Shown here: in pieces, positions 1 through 8,066 of the stretch
How positions within the stretch are numbered: the first letter of the stretch is position 1
How the letters are laid out: each line of letters opens with the position of its first letter
Translations under genes and position numbers: made by a program
Notes under the pieces: model-generated
What the model was told of the DNA's origin: nothing
Database searches by the model: none
Seen by the model: the letters and a program-made list of their open reading frames with translations, nothing else
From: Caldisericaceae bacterium
GTDB lineage: Bacteria; Caldisericota; Caldisericia; Caldisericales; Caldisericaceae
Assembly: GCA_021161495.1 (NCBI GenBank)
Contig: JAGHAO010000049.1
Location: 1-17,663 of the forward strand
DNA length: 17,663 bases
Direction of reading: 5' to 3'

Positions 1-1144
1 CTTTATCTATCATCTCTAAGAGGTCCTTGAAGTATTCGGGTTTGAATTTTATTTCGTTAATCGAAATGCCTTTGTCGTTCATATAACCCGATATATTAAC
101 CATAAGGTAATTTGCAACTTCTTTCGGCTTGCCGGAAAATTTTACGGCTTTTTCGAAATACTCGGCAAATTCTACGGAAGCGCATATTTCATGAGCATAT
201 TCTCTGTTAATTCCGTATTCTTTTACAAACCTTTCTTCTTTTTCCGCAGGGAGTTCGGGGATCTGTTTTTTGATTTCTTCTATGTATTCATCTGTGAGGA
301 TAAGGGGAGGTAAATCCGGTTCCGGGAAATACCTGTAATCGTTTAATTCTTCCTTTGCTCTCATAGGTTTTGTTTCTCCCGTTTTTTCGTCCAAATGCCT
401 TGTTTCCTGAACAATGGTTCCCCCGTTTTCCAAAGTTTTTATCTGCCTTTTAACCTCGTATTCCAATGCCCTCCTCACGCTTCTGAAAGAATTAAGGTTT
501 TTAATTTCGACTTTTGTTCCGAGAGAATCTCCTTTGGAAACTGAGATATTCACGTCGCATCTCAATGCACCTTTCTCCATATCTCCCGAAGAAACTCCCA
601 AATACCGAACCGTTTTTCTCAGCAAAACCAAGAATTCATATGCTTCTTCCGGGGTCTCTATGTCCGGGTACGTGACGATTTCCATCAGTGGTACACCGGC
701 GCGGTTAAAATCTATGTATGAAAACTCGGATTCTGTTATGTCTCCCGTATGTATGGATTTTCCGGAATCCTCTTCAATGTGTCCGCGAATTATTCGTATT
801 TTCTTTTCGCCTCTTTTCGTTCTTACCCTAAGATAGCCTTCCGAGGCGATCGGTATGGAATACTGCGTGATTTGATATCCTTTAGGCAAATCCGGGTAAA
901 AATAATTTTTCCTGTAAAATGTGGATGTTTTATTTATCTTCATATTTAAAGCAAGGCCTAATTTCGTTGCGTATTCAACGACTTTTTTGTTCAGAACCGG
1001 TAATACGCCGGGCATCCCTAAGCAAACAGGGCAAACGTTTGTGTTCGGCTCTGCGCCGAATTCCGTCGAGCAGCCGCAAAAGATTTTTGTTTTCGTTGCA
1101 AGTTGGACGTGTATCTCCAATCCTATGGTAGGTTTGTATTCCAT
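1..1144 (-). CDS. gatB: Aspartyl/glutamyl-tRNA(Asn/Gln) amidotransferase subunit B (partial, C-terminus outside window)
   Basis: GatB is the tRNA-binding and kinase subunit of the cytoplasmic GatCAB complex. It activates the side chain of mischarged Glu-tRNA(Gln) or Asp-tRNA(Asn) with ATP so that ammonia from GatA can amidate it. About 381 codons are visible of a usual 475-480. The protein opens with MEYKPTIGLEIHVQLATKTK, the family hallmark. Zinc-site cysteines are at 23, 25, 38 and 41 (FCGC and CPVC), followed by the conserved GMPGVLPVLN and, further on, DFNRAGVPLMEIVT. The visible end (KPEYFKDLLEMIDK) lies near the helical/YqeY-like tail region, so the missing part is that tail. I read the first roughly 200 codons in detail and found no frameshift. 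The ATG lies one base after the gatA stop, with AGGAGG at 1150-1155 (5-base spacing) inside the end of gatA, so translation is probably coupled. Confidence 0.97.
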   Translation of the reverse strand, partial: MEYKPTIGLEIHVQLATKTKIFCGCSTEFGAEPNTNVCPVCLGMPGVLPVLNKKVVEYATKLGLALNMKINKTSTFYRKNYFYPDLPKGYQITQYSIPIASEGYLRVRTKRGEKKIRIIRGHIEEDSGKSIHTGDITESEFSYIDFNRAGVPLMEIVTYPDIETPEEAYEFLVLLRKTVRYLGVSSGDMEKGALRCDVNISVSKGDSLGTKVEIKNLNSFRSVRRALEYEVKRQIKTLENGGTIVQETRHLDEKTGETKPMRAKEELNDYRYFPEPDLPPLILTDEYIEEIKKQIPELPAEKEERFVKEYGINREYAHEICASVEFAEYFEKAVKFSGKPKEVANYLMVNISGYMNDKGISINEIKFKPEYFKDLLEMIDK

Positions 1145-1145
1145 A

Positions 1146-2567
1146 TTATCCTCCTATCTCCTTTTCCATTGCGTATGCGATCTGCAAAAGTTCGCTTTCT
1201 TCGAACCATTTTCCGATTAATTGCATCCCGATCGGTAGGCCTTTTTTGTCTGTTCCCGAAGGAACGGAAATTGCGGGAAGGCCCGCAAGGTTTACGGGTA
1301 TTGTGAATATATCGTTCATATACATTTCCAAGGGATTCGTAATTTCACCAATCTTAAAGGCTGTTTTTGCCGTTGTCGGAGTTAAGAGAGTGTCGACTTT
1401 TTCGAATGCTTTTTCGAAATCTTTTTCTATGAGCCTTCTCACTCTCGATGCTTTTAGATAATAGGCGTCGTAATATCCTGCTGACAGTGCAAAGGTTCCT
1501 ATGAGGATGCGCCGTTTTACTTCCGTGCCGAATCCTTCCGTCCTTGTCTTTTCGTATGTTTCTCTGAGATTTTTGTCTTCAACAAGCAGTCCATAACGCA
1601 CTCCGTCAAATCGGGAGAGGTTTGCCGAGGCTTCGGAAGGTGCGATGATGTAATATGCGGGAAGTGAGTATTTTAAGTGCGGGATGGAAACTTCCGTAAT
1701 TTCCGCCCCCAATTTTTGCAGCGCGCTTGCCGTTTTCTCGAAAGAATTTTTTACTTCTTCCTGCAAATCAAAATCCATAACTTCTTTTATTAAGCCGATT
1801 TTTTTACCTTTTATCTCTTTTTCCAAAAGTGATGTAAAGTCCGTGTCCGTTCTTTGGACGCTTGTTTCGTCATTCGGGTCAAAACCGGCAATCACTTCAA
1901 GCATTACGGCCGCATCTTTCACATTCCTCGCGAACGGCCCGATTTGGTCAAGAGAGGAAGCGAATGCAATCAATCCATATCTTGAGACTCTCCCGTACGT
2001 AGGCTTCATACCGATAACTCCGCAGAATGCCGCAGGCTCTCTAATGGAACCTCCCGTATCCGAACCCAACGATGCCGTTACTTCTCCTGCGCGGACGGCG
2101 GCAGCCGAACCTCCGGATGAACCCCCGGGAACGTGTTCCGGATTTACCGGATTGTGTGTTTTGAAGAATGCGGAATTTTCCGTTGAGGAGCCCATTGCGA
2201 ATTCGTCCATATTTGTTTTCCCTATAATTAACGCACCTTCTTGTATAAGTTTTCTAACCGCTGTTGCCGTATAAGGGGATATATATCCTTTGAGAATTTT
2301 AGAGCCCGCTGTTGTTTCCGTGCCTTCCAAATTCATATTGTCCTTTATTGCAACAGGTACTCCGAAAAGTTTTCCTTTCTTTTCGCTTCCGTCCAATTTT
2401 TCCGCGTCTTTCAGAACTTTTTCTTCGTCTATGTTTATAAACGAACGGATTGTATTTTCCTTCTCTTTTATGTATTCAAGCGTTTGTTTTGCGATTTCTT
2501 TTACCGAAACTTCTCCTTTTTTTGTGAGTTTTGTTATTTCTTCGATAGAAAGGTTTTTAATCTCCAT
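1146..2567 (-). CDS. gatA: Aspartyl/glutamyl-tRNA(Asn/Gln) amidotransferase subunit A
   Basis: GatA is the amidase-signature glutaminase of GatCAB; it releases ammonia from glutamine and channels it to GatB. The protein has 473 residues, close to the usual ~485. The Ser-cisSer-Lys triad is visible: Lys75 in GVPVAIKDN, Ser150 in PGGSSGGS and Ser174 in DTGGSIREP. The spacing (75 and 99 residues from the Lys) matches characterised GatA enzymes. The downstream GMKPTYGRVSRYG and ASSLDQIGP segments are typical GatA rather than a general amidase. The start follows the gatC stop after 4 bases, with a GGAG within the gatC stop region as ribosome site. Order gatC-gatA-gatB is the common bacterial arrangement. 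Presence of the complex implies that the organism makes Gln-tRNA and/or Asn-tRNA by transamidation; which synthetases it lacks cannot be seen here. Confidence 0.98.
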   Translation of the reverse strand: MEIKNLSIEEITKLTKKGEVSVKEIAKQTLEYIKEKENTIRSFINIDEEKVLKDAEKLDGSEKKGKLFGVPVAIKDNMNLEGTETTAGSKILKGYISPYTATAVRKLIQEGALIIGKTNMDEFAMGSSTENSAFFKTHNPVNPEHVPGGSSGGSAAAVRAGEVTASLGSDTGGSIREPAAFCGVIGMKPTYGRVSRYGLIAFASSLDQIGPFARNVKDAAVMLEVIAGFDPNDETSVQRTDTDFTSLLEKEIKGKKIGLIKEVMDFDLQEEVKNSFEKTASALQKLGAEITEVSIPHLKYSLPAYYIIAPSEASANLSRFDGVRYGLLVEDKNLRETYEKTRTEGFGTEVKRRILIGTFALSAGYYDAYYLKASRVRRLIEKDFEKAFEKVDTLLTPTTAKTAFKIGEITNPLEMYMNDIFTIPVNLAGLPAISVPSGTDKKGLPIGMQLIGKWFEESELLQIAYAMEKEIGG

Positions 2568-2571
2568 TGTT

Positions 2572-2850
2572 CTAATCTCCCATAATCTTTTTTACTTTGT
2601 AGAATTTCCCGTCAAAGAGTTTTCTGTTTTTTTCGAGTGCTTTTTTATCGAGAGTTTTTCCCGGTACGTCTTTTCTCAAAAAAAGTTTTGCACCTTTTGT
2701 GTAGACATACGGCTCAACTCCTTCGGTATTTACCTCTTTCAACATTTCAAAGTAATTAATTATTTCTTCAAGGTCTTTTTCTATTTTTTCTTTTTCTTCC
2801 TTGCTAAGATTTAACGCCGCAAGTTTTTCGTATTTTTTTAGATCTATCAT
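2572..2850 (-). CDS. gatC: Aspartyl/glutamyl-tRNA(Asn/Gln) amidotransferase subunit C
   Basis: GatC is the small structural subunit that wraps around GatA and GatB and stabilises the complex. The protein has 92 residues, the usual family length. It shows the expected N-terminal helices (YEKLAALNLSKEEKEKIEKD, then LEEIINYFEMLKEVNTEGVEPY) and the conserved V-x-P-Y motif before a charged extended C-terminal part (FLRKDVPG). Its ATG overlaps the ligA stop by four bases (ATGA), with AGGAGG at 2859-2864 inside ligA as ribosome site, so it is translationally coupled to ligA. The position immediately before gatA confirms the assignment, which would be weaker from sequence alone for so short a protein. 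Confidence 0.96.
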   Translation of the reverse strand: MIDLKKYEKLAALNLSKEEKEKIEKDLEEIINYFEMLKEVNTEGVEPYVYTKGAKLFLRKDVPGKTLDKKALEKNRKLFDGKFYKVKKIMGD

Positions 2851-4883
2851 TTTTCAAACCTCCTGATTATGTCTAAAAATTCTTCTTCCGTTATTGTTTT
2901 TATACCCAATTTTAGTGCTTTTTCGTATTTTGAGCCCGGATCTTCTCCCACAACGACAAGCGTTGTTTTTTTGGATACACTGTCCGGGGTTTCCGCGCCC
3001 AATTTTCTGACAAGTTCCTTTGCTTCGCTTCTTGTCATTGATTTCAATGCACCGGTAAATACTATTTTATATCCTTTCAGAGGAAGATTTTCCTCATTTT
3101 CTTCCGCCTTGCTTTCCATATTAACTCCGGCTTTTTTGAGTTTTTCGATAACTTTTCTGTTATGCTCGGACGCAAAGAAATCTTTTATACTTTTAGCCGT
3201 AACAGGCCCGATTCCTTCGATCGAAGCGATTTCTTCTTCCGATGCATTCATTAGGGCATCGAGGCTTTTGAACTTTTTTGCGAGAAGTTCGGCCGTATGT
3301 TTGCCAACTTGGAAAATGCCAAGTGCGTAGATCAGGTTTTCAAGCGGCCTGTTTTTGCTGTTTTGAATATTTCCGATTATTTTCTCGGCAAGCACGGGAC
3401 CCATCCTTTCCAACTTCAATAAGTCTTCTTTTGTCAAATAATAAAGATCCGCGTAATCTTTAATCAGGCCTTTGTCTACGAGTTGGTCTATGATTTTTTC
3501 TCCCAAAGAGTCGATATCCATTGCTTCTCGCGATACAAAGTGAACAATCCGTTCTTTTACCTGTGCCGGGCAGGAGGCGTTTATGCATCTTGTTGCCGCT
3601 TCACCGGAGAGCCTCACCACAGGCCCTCCGCAAACAGGACATCTGTCTGGCATCTTAAACGGTTTTTCATTGCCCGTTCGTTTTTCTTTTAACACTCGGA
3701 CAACTTCAGGTATCACGGAACCCGCTTTTCTTACTATAATGTGGTCTCCTATACGTATGTCGAGCCTTTTAATCTGGTCTTCGTTGTGGAGTGTTGCTCG
3801 CGAAACAATGCTTCCTTCGAGTTCAACGGGGTCGAATATTGCAACGGGGGTAAGTTTCCCTGTTCTTCCGACTTGAACAATAATATCCCTTACAATTGTT
3901 TCCGCTTCCTCGGGAGGAAATTTGAAAGCAATTGCCCATCTCGGTTCGTGTAAAGTCGCACCTAATTTTTCCTGAAGTTTCAGATCGTTTACTTTTATGA
4001 CCACTCCGTCCGCAGCAAACGGGTAATCGTTTCTATGGGCGGTGTAATACTTGCATCTCCTTATTGCTTCTTGTATGTCCGGGCATACTGCAGCCTCCGG
4101 GCTTATAGCGAATCCTATTTTTTTTAGGTAATTCAGTATTTCAAAATGCTTCTCGAATGTTTTGCCTATGACTTCTCCGATTCCGTATGCGATCATATGA
4201 AGTTTTCTTTGTGCCGTGATTTTTGAGTCGAGCTGCCTTAAAGAGCCTGCTGCGGCATTTCTCGGGTTTGCAAAAAGCGGCTCGCCTTTTTTCTCTCTTT
4301 CTTTGTTTAATTCTTCAAAATCTTTTTTGAACATTATCACTTCACCGCGTACTTCTATTACTTCGGGGATATCGTCCCCGTATAACCTTAAAGGTACGTT
4401 TCTTATCGTTTTAACATTTGCCGTAACGTCTTCTCCCCGAATTCCGTCGCCCCGTGTTGCGCCTAACACCAAAATGCCTTTTTCGTACCTTACGGAGACT
4501 GCAAGCCCGTCCATTTTGAGCTCGGTGACGTATTCCACGGAGTTGACGCCCGCCTCCTTCTTTACTCTTTTGTCAAAGGCGATAAGATCTTCTTCGTCAA
4601 AGGCGTTTCCCAGAGAAAGCATCGGGATTTTGTGATATACGGTTTTGAATTCTTTTGCAGGTTCCGCCCCCACGCGTTGTGAAGGAGAATCGGGTGTTAC
4701 AAGATCTGGGAATTTTCTTTCCAAAGCAAGAAGTTCCTGAAACATTCTGTCGTATTCGTAATCGGATATTTCCGGCTTATTTAACACGTAATACAAATAA
4801 CTGTGCCTGTGAAGTTCCTTCCGTAACTCAGCGAGCCTCTTCTTCGCTTCCTCGTGAGTTACGTTGGAAACGTCTATTTTCAT
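2847..4883 (-). CDS. ligA: NAD+-dependent DNA ligase LigA
   Basis: This cytoplasmic enzyme seals nicks between Okazaki fragments and after repair, using NAD+ as adenylate donor. The protein has 678 residues, the normal full length. Domain order is complete. The N-terminal Ia domain (about 1-70) binds NAD+. The nucleotidyltransferase domain carries the adenylated lysine, Lys123 in ELKMDG. An OB fold (about 315-400) contains QVGRTGKLTPVA. A Cys4 zinc finger uses Cys415, 418, 433 and 438. Helix-hairpin-helix repeats lie at about 450-575, and a BRCT domain at about 602-678 contains the VFTG and LGA motifs. All expected catalytic residues are visible. The start has a strong GGGGGGTGAT ribosome site (4887-4896) and lies 15 bases after the stop of the propeller gene. 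The 3' end overlaps gatC by 4 bases. Joining replication and translation housekeeping genes in one operon is reasonable but not diagnostic. Confidence 0.98.
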   Translation of the reverse strand: MKIDVSNVTHEEAKKRLAELRKELHRHSYLYYVLNKPEISDYEYDRMFQELLALERKFPDLVTPDSPSQRVGAEPAKEFKTVYHKIPMLSLGNAFDEEDLIAFDKRVKKEAGVNSVEYVTELKMDGLAVSVRYEKGILVLGATRGDGIRGEDVTANVKTIRNVPLRLYGDDIPEVIEVRGEVIMFKKDFEELNKEREKKGEPLFANPRNAAAGSLRQLDSKITAQRKLHMIAYGIGEVIGKTFEKHFEILNYLKKIGFAISPEAAVCPDIQEAIRRCKYYTAHRNDYPFAADGVVIKVNDLKLQEKLGATLHEPRWAIAFKFPPEEAETIVRDIIVQVGRTGKLTPVAIFDPVELEGSIVSRATLHNEDQIKRLDIRIGDHIIVRKAGSVIPEVVRVLKEKRTGNEKPFKMPDRCPVCGGPVVRLSGEAATRCINASCPAQVKERIVHFVSREAMDIDSLGEKIIDQLVDKGLIKDYADLYYLTKEDLLKLERMGPVLAEKIIGNIQNSKNRPLENLIYALGIFQVGKHTAELLAKKFKSLDALMNASEEEIASIEGIGPVTAKSIKDFFASEHNRKVIEKLKKAGVNMESKAEENEENLPLKGYKIVFTGALKSMTRSEAKELVRKLGAETPDSVSKKTTLVVVGEDPGSKYEKALKLGIKTITEEEFLDIIRRFEK

Positions 4884-4898
4884 AGCATCACCCCCCTG

Positions 4899-6002
4899 CT
4901 ATTTTTTGTATAATAATTCTACATTATTTTTCCGGATTAGAAAAGCAACATCGGAGTCGTCATCAAGTTCCACGAACGGGATTACGTCCGCACTAAACAG
5001 ATATTTTGCATATTTTTTCCCGTTTTTAAGAATAGATATGCTCAGTATCGGCTTATTTTTCTTTGATTCGGGAGGTTTGTAGAATAATAATAAAGTGCTG
5101 TCATTATTTTCGGAATAGCTCGAAGCACAAAAACCGAATTTCGTATAAGTTTTAACAAGTTCTCCGTTGTTGTTAAAAATATAGAATCCTTCGTCTGTTG
5201 CAAAAATCACTTTTCCTGGCAGGACCGATACATTATTTATATTGGAATGCAGAGTAACCGTTTTTATCTTTTTAAGGTTCTTATCGAAGAAATAAACCGG
5301 TATTGAGGGATTTTTGTCCGCTGAAATCGTGTACCCGCATACGATATTTCCGTTTGAAAGTTCCTCTGCGTATATGGAATGAAGATTTCCCTGCCGATTT
5401 GAAATTACCGTGTCGCTTACTATACCTTTTTGATCCAGTACGTATATTTCCCCTCTCGAACCGGAGAATAATACGTTTCCGTTGCTTAGGATATCTATGT
5501 GGGATGATTCTCCGAGATCTGGAATAATTCTTTTTGAAATCGTTTTTCCTTTTTTGTCCGTTTCTACCGCAATATAAGAAAGATCATTTAACGATTGATA
5601 AACAAGTTCCATATTTCCGTTGGAAATAAACTTACCTTTGACTCCTATATAATTCTTATAGCCTTTTGAAAAAACTGTCTTTCCGTTGCCGTCGAGCAAA
5701 TAAAAATAGACGCTGCAAACGAGGATCTGTCCTTTGTCGTTTTTGCTAAGACCGAAAATATTCGTTTTTATATCGGAAGTCCATTTTGTTTTGCCTTGAA
5801 GATCCACCGAATAAATTTTGCCACCGGCGGTTCCGATTACTACACTGCTTCCTTCGGTAACAAACGCATTTACCGGATACTCCGTTTTGAAAAGCGTTTT
5901 GCTTTGCAATACCGCAACACTTTCATTTTTTGTATAAAAATAACCGAACCCGCCTATCGCGACGGCTAACAGTATTATTAAAATAAAAAGGAATTTCTTC
6001 AT
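4899..6002 (-). CDS. Membrane-anchored PQQ-like beta-propeller protein, function unknown
   Basis: I do not recognise a specific family. The protein has 367 residues and begins with a Lys-Lys-Phe start and a single hydrophobic segment (about 3-23). There is no lipobox cysteine, so it is probably a signal anchor or a cleaved signal peptide, with the rest outside the cytoplasmic membrane. The body consists of repeated short beta units of the PQQ/WD40-like kind. Examples are GGKIYSVDLQGKTKW near 60-74, YLLDGNGKTVFSKG near 101-114, GEIYVLDQKG near 184-193 and GFYIFNNNGELVKTY near 272-286, which together suggest a beta-propeller of six to eight blades. No catalytic or metal-binding motif stands out. 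It is the first gene of the operon with ligA-gatCAB. Possible roles include an envelope scaffold or an assembly factor in the style of BamB, but nothing here shows that. Gene reality is well supported by codon use, length and operon position. Confidence 0.8.
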   Translation of the reverse strand: MKKFLFILIILLAVAIGGFGYFYTKNESVAVLQSKTLFKTEYPVNAFVTEGSSVVIGTAGGKIYSVDLQGKTKWTSDIKTNIFGLSKNDKGQILVCSVYFYLLDGNGKTVFSKGYKNYIGVKGKFISNGNMELVYQSLNDLSYIAVETDKKGKTISKRIIPDLGESSHIDILSNGNVLFSGSRGEIYVLDQKGIVSDTVISNRQGNLHSIYAEELSNGNIVCGYTISADKNPSIPVYFFDKNLKKIKTVTLHSNINNVSVLPGKVIFATDEGFYIFNNNGELVKTYTKFGFCASSYSENNDSTLLLFYKPPESKKNKPILSISILKNGKKYAKYLFSADVIPFVELDDDSDVAFLIRKNNVELLYKK

Positions 6003-6011
6003 CGTGCTTTT

Positions 6012-6039
6012 ATTGTAACGGGAATGCTCAATTTGTCAA
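6012..6039 (-). promoter_or_regulatory. Sigma70-type promoter of the propeller-ligA-gatCAB operon
   Basis: On the minus strand, TTGACA (6039-6034) and TACAAT (6017-6012) are separated by 16 bases, close to consensus. The predicted start of transcription would fall near 6005, only about three bases before the ATG at 6002. No Shine-Dalgarno site precedes that ATG, which fits a leaderless transcript. Confidence 0.7.
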
Positions 6040-6044
6040 TAATG

Positions 6045-6072
6045 TTAGCAATGTTTGTTTTCGATTTATAAT
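6045..6072 (+). promoter_or_regulatory. Possible promoter of the phoB-like/phoR-like genes
   Basis: A consensus TATAAT lies at 6067-6072, with a weak -35 (TTAGCA, 6045-6050) 16 bases upstream. The implied leader of about 20 bases would still include the GGGGGTG ribosome site at 6088-6094. An alternative pair, TTGTTT (6055-6060) and TATACT (6078-6083) with a 17-base spacer, would place the start on top of the ribosome site and is less likely. The element lies divergent to, and partly beside, the promoter of the minus-strand operon. Confidence 0.4.
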
Positions 6073-6099
6073 TTGTTTATACTAATCGGGGGTGCGAAT

Positions 6100-6768
6100 T
6101 TGAAAAAAATTGCTGTGGTGGATGACGAAAAGGATATTGTTGAGATTGTTTCTTTTTACCTCGAAAGAGAAGGCTTTGAAATAAAAAAGTTCTATGATGG
6201 AGAAAGCTTTCTCAAATCCCTTTACTCCGAAAGTTTCGATGCGGTTGTTCTGGATTTGATGCTTCCGGGGATTGACGGAAGTTCGCTAATAAAAATAATT
6301 AGAGAAAATAAAGAATTTGCCGCTCTACCGATTATTGTGCTTACTGCCAAAAGTTCGGAAGAGGATATTTTGCAAATTCTCGAATCAGGTGCGGATAATT
6401 ACATAACGAAACCTTTTAAGGGAAGAGTGCTGGCGGCTCGTGTAAAGGCGCTTTTAAGGAGAACCTCTCGTTCCGAGTTTATCGTATTTAAAGGCATTAG
6501 AATGGATAACGAACGTTTTGAGGTGTATTGTAACGGGAAAAAGGTGCCTCTTACGAGAAAAGAATTTGAGATTCTCGGTTTGTTACTTAGCCGTCCGGGG
6601 AAGGTTTTTACAAGGGCTGAGTTTTTGGATTGCATATGGAACGGTGCCCCTGAAGAACCGTTTGACCGTTCAATCGATGTTCATATACGGCATATCAGGG
6701 AAAAGTTGGGAGAATGCGGGAAATACATAGTCACTGTCCGCGGAGTGGGATATAAGATCTCGGAATAA
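6100..6768 (+). CDS. phoB: PhoB/PhoP-like OmpR-family response regulator
   Basis: This is a cytoplasmic DNA-binding regulator that is phosphorylated by the kinase encoded next to it. From the chosen start it has 222 residues, typical of the OmpR/PhoB family. The receiver domain (about 2-115) shows the acidic pair Asp8-Asp9 in VVDDEKD, phosphoacceptor Asp52 in LDLMLPG, Thr82 in LTAK and Lys104 in ITKPF. A winged-helix effector domain (about 128-222) ends in SIDVHIRHIREKLG and VRGVGYKI, the usual recognition helix and wing. I chose the TTG at 6100 because GGGGGTG lies 5 bases before it and the product then begins MKKIAVVDD like its relatives. The in-frame ATG at 6055 would add 15 unrelated residues and lies upstream of the -10 element. 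Its place before phoR and pstSCAB-phoU supports a role in phosphate starvation; the name is by context, since PhoP and PhoB are not separable by eye. Confidence 0.9.
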   Translation: MKKIAVVDDEKDIVEIVSFYLEREGFEIKKFYDGESFLKSLYSESFDAVVLDLMLPGIDGSSLIKIIRENKEFAALPIIVLTAKSSEEDILQILESGADNYITKPFKGRVLAARVKALLRRTSRSEFIVFKGIRMDNERFEVYCNGKKVPLTRKEFEILGLLLSRPGKVFTRAEFLDCIWNGAPEEPFDRSIDVHIRHIREKLGECGKYIVTVRGVGYKISE

Positions 6769-6770
6769 TA

Positions 6771-8063
6771 ATGAAAATTTGCATACTTTCGGCGATTGCT
6801 CTTTCTTTGGTTTTCTCGTTTTTTGCTCTTACGGGGCACTTTGTATGGTATGTTATTACTTTAGTGTTGTTTTTTGCGCTTCTGCTTACCTGCTTCTTTA
6901 AAATGAAAAGGGAAATCAGAGGTATCGCTTCTTCCGTGAAAAACTTTGTTAAAAACAAAAAGTTCGAAAGATTTGTCCTTGACGAAAGGGATGTATTCTC
7001 AGAATTAAAAGAGCAAATTAATAACCTGTTCGAAATAACCGAGCCCCTTATGAGAACAAAAGAGGATGCTTTGAAACGCATTAAAAAAATAGCGGATGTA
7101 ATGGAATTTCCGGTTTTTCTTCTTTCAGGATCCGGAAAGATCTTACTGAGCAATAATGCTTCCGAAATTTTTATAAGAAAAGGGTGTGATAATTGTTTTT
7201 ATTACGAAGTTCTTAAAACTGTTTCTCTTGTGGATATTGTAGGCAAATGTTTGAACGAGGATTTGAAAAACAGGGAATTTAAAGTTTTCGGAAGGATATA
7301 CAGGGTTAACAGTTTCGGAAATCTTGGTTTGACAAGTGAAAAGTCCGTTCTTTGTATGTTCGAAGACATTACGTCCGAAAAAACAAAGGATGAATTGGAA
7401 AGGGGTTTTATCTCCGCTGTTTCGCACGAATTGAAAACTCCGCTTTCCGTAATTAAGAGCGCCGCCGACATTTTGGCCGACGAATCCGTTAATGGAGAAG
7501 AAAAGGAAAAGTTTATAAGGCTTATCAAAGAAAATGCGTTGAGAATGGATACGCTCGTCAGAAAACTTCTTATACTTGCGGAAATACGTTCGGATAAGAA
7601 ATTTAAGAAAGAACGGATAAACCTTAGGGAAGTGGCCGAACTTGTGTTGAAAGAGGAAATCCCGTTTACAAAAGGAAAGAAACTGTGTATTGAAAATTCT
7701 TTTGAAGATGTAGAAATAATAGGAAACAGATTCCTTATAACGGAAATGATGAGAAACGTCCTCGATAATGCGGTAAAGTATACCGATGAAGGTAAGATAA
7801 CATTTCTTGTAACTTTCGAAAACTCGTTTGCAAAAATCGTTATCAAAGATACGGGCCCGGGAATGAGCGAAGATATTTCATCTCACATATTCGAGCCGTT
7901 TTACAGAGAAGATGTTTCAAGGACACGCTCCACCGGAGGAACAGGGCTCGGGCTTACCATCGCAAGGCGCGTTGCAAATCTTCACGGGGGAAATATTACA
8001 GTTAAAAGTGCTCCGGGTAAAGGAACGAAGTTTGTTATACAAATTCCCGTCCTCCGAAATTAG
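6771..8063 (+). CDS. phoR: PhoR-like sensor histidine kinase
   Basis: This membrane-bound kinase presumably phosphorylates the adjacent regulator when phosphate is scarce. The protein has 430 residues. Two hydrophobic helices (about 2-21 and 25-43) are separated by only a few residues, so there is almost no extracellular sensor domain, as in many PhoR proteins that sense through PstSCAB-PhoU. A linker follows, then a PAS-like domain (about 105-200, beginning with FPVFLLSGSGKILLSNNA). The HisKA domain has His219 in SHELKTP. The ATPase domain has the N box around Asn329/Asn333 (MRNVLDNAVKYT), the G1 box DTGPGM at 360-365 and the G2 box GGTGLGL at 389-395. The gene starts two bases after the regulator stop, with little ribosome-site signal, so translation is probably coupled. 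Assignment as PhoR rests on architecture and on the pst genes directly downstream. Confidence 0.9.
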   Translation: MKICILSAIALSLVFSFFALTGHFVWYVITLVLFFALLLTCFFKMKREIRGIASSVKNFVKNKKFERFVLDERDVFSELKEQINNLFEITEPLMRTKEDALKRIKKIADVMEFPVFLLSGSGKILLSNNASEIFIRKGCDNCFYYEVLKTVSLVDIVGKCLNEDLKNREFKVFGRIYRVNSFGNLGLTSEKSVLCMFEDITSEKTKDELERGFISAVSHELKTPLSVIKSAADILADESVNGEEKEKFIRLIKENALRMDTLVRKLLILAEIRSDKKFKKERINLREVAELVLKEEIPFTKGKKLCIENSFEDVEIIGNRFLITEMMRNVLDNAVKYTDEGKITFLVTFENSFAKIVIKDTGPGMSEDISSHIFEPFYREDVSRTRSTGGTGLGLTIARRVANLHGGNITVKSAPGKGTKFVIQIPVLRN

Positions 8064-8066
8064 CGT

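Noticed and set aside
414..836. Plus-strand open frames opposite gatB (414-836, 749-949, 921-1220)
   Set aside because: They are antisense to a continuous, well-conserved GatB reading and encode nothing recognisable.
1684..2274. 196-codon plus-strand frame opposite gatA
   Set aside because: It is a shadow of the GatA catalytic region, has no ribosome site, and its Ser/Pro-rich composition reflects antisense reading.
6033..6060. Possible Pho boxes (TTGTCA, TTAGCA, TTTGTT) upstream of the phoB-like gene
   Set aside because: The repeats are spaced 12 and about 10 bases (or 9 on the other strand), not 11, and two of them coincide with promoter hexamers; autoregulation cannot be claimed from this.
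7202..7846. 214-codon minus-strand frame opposite phoR
   Set aside because: It is antisense to intact PAS and HisKA coding sequence, with no start signal or family resemblance.
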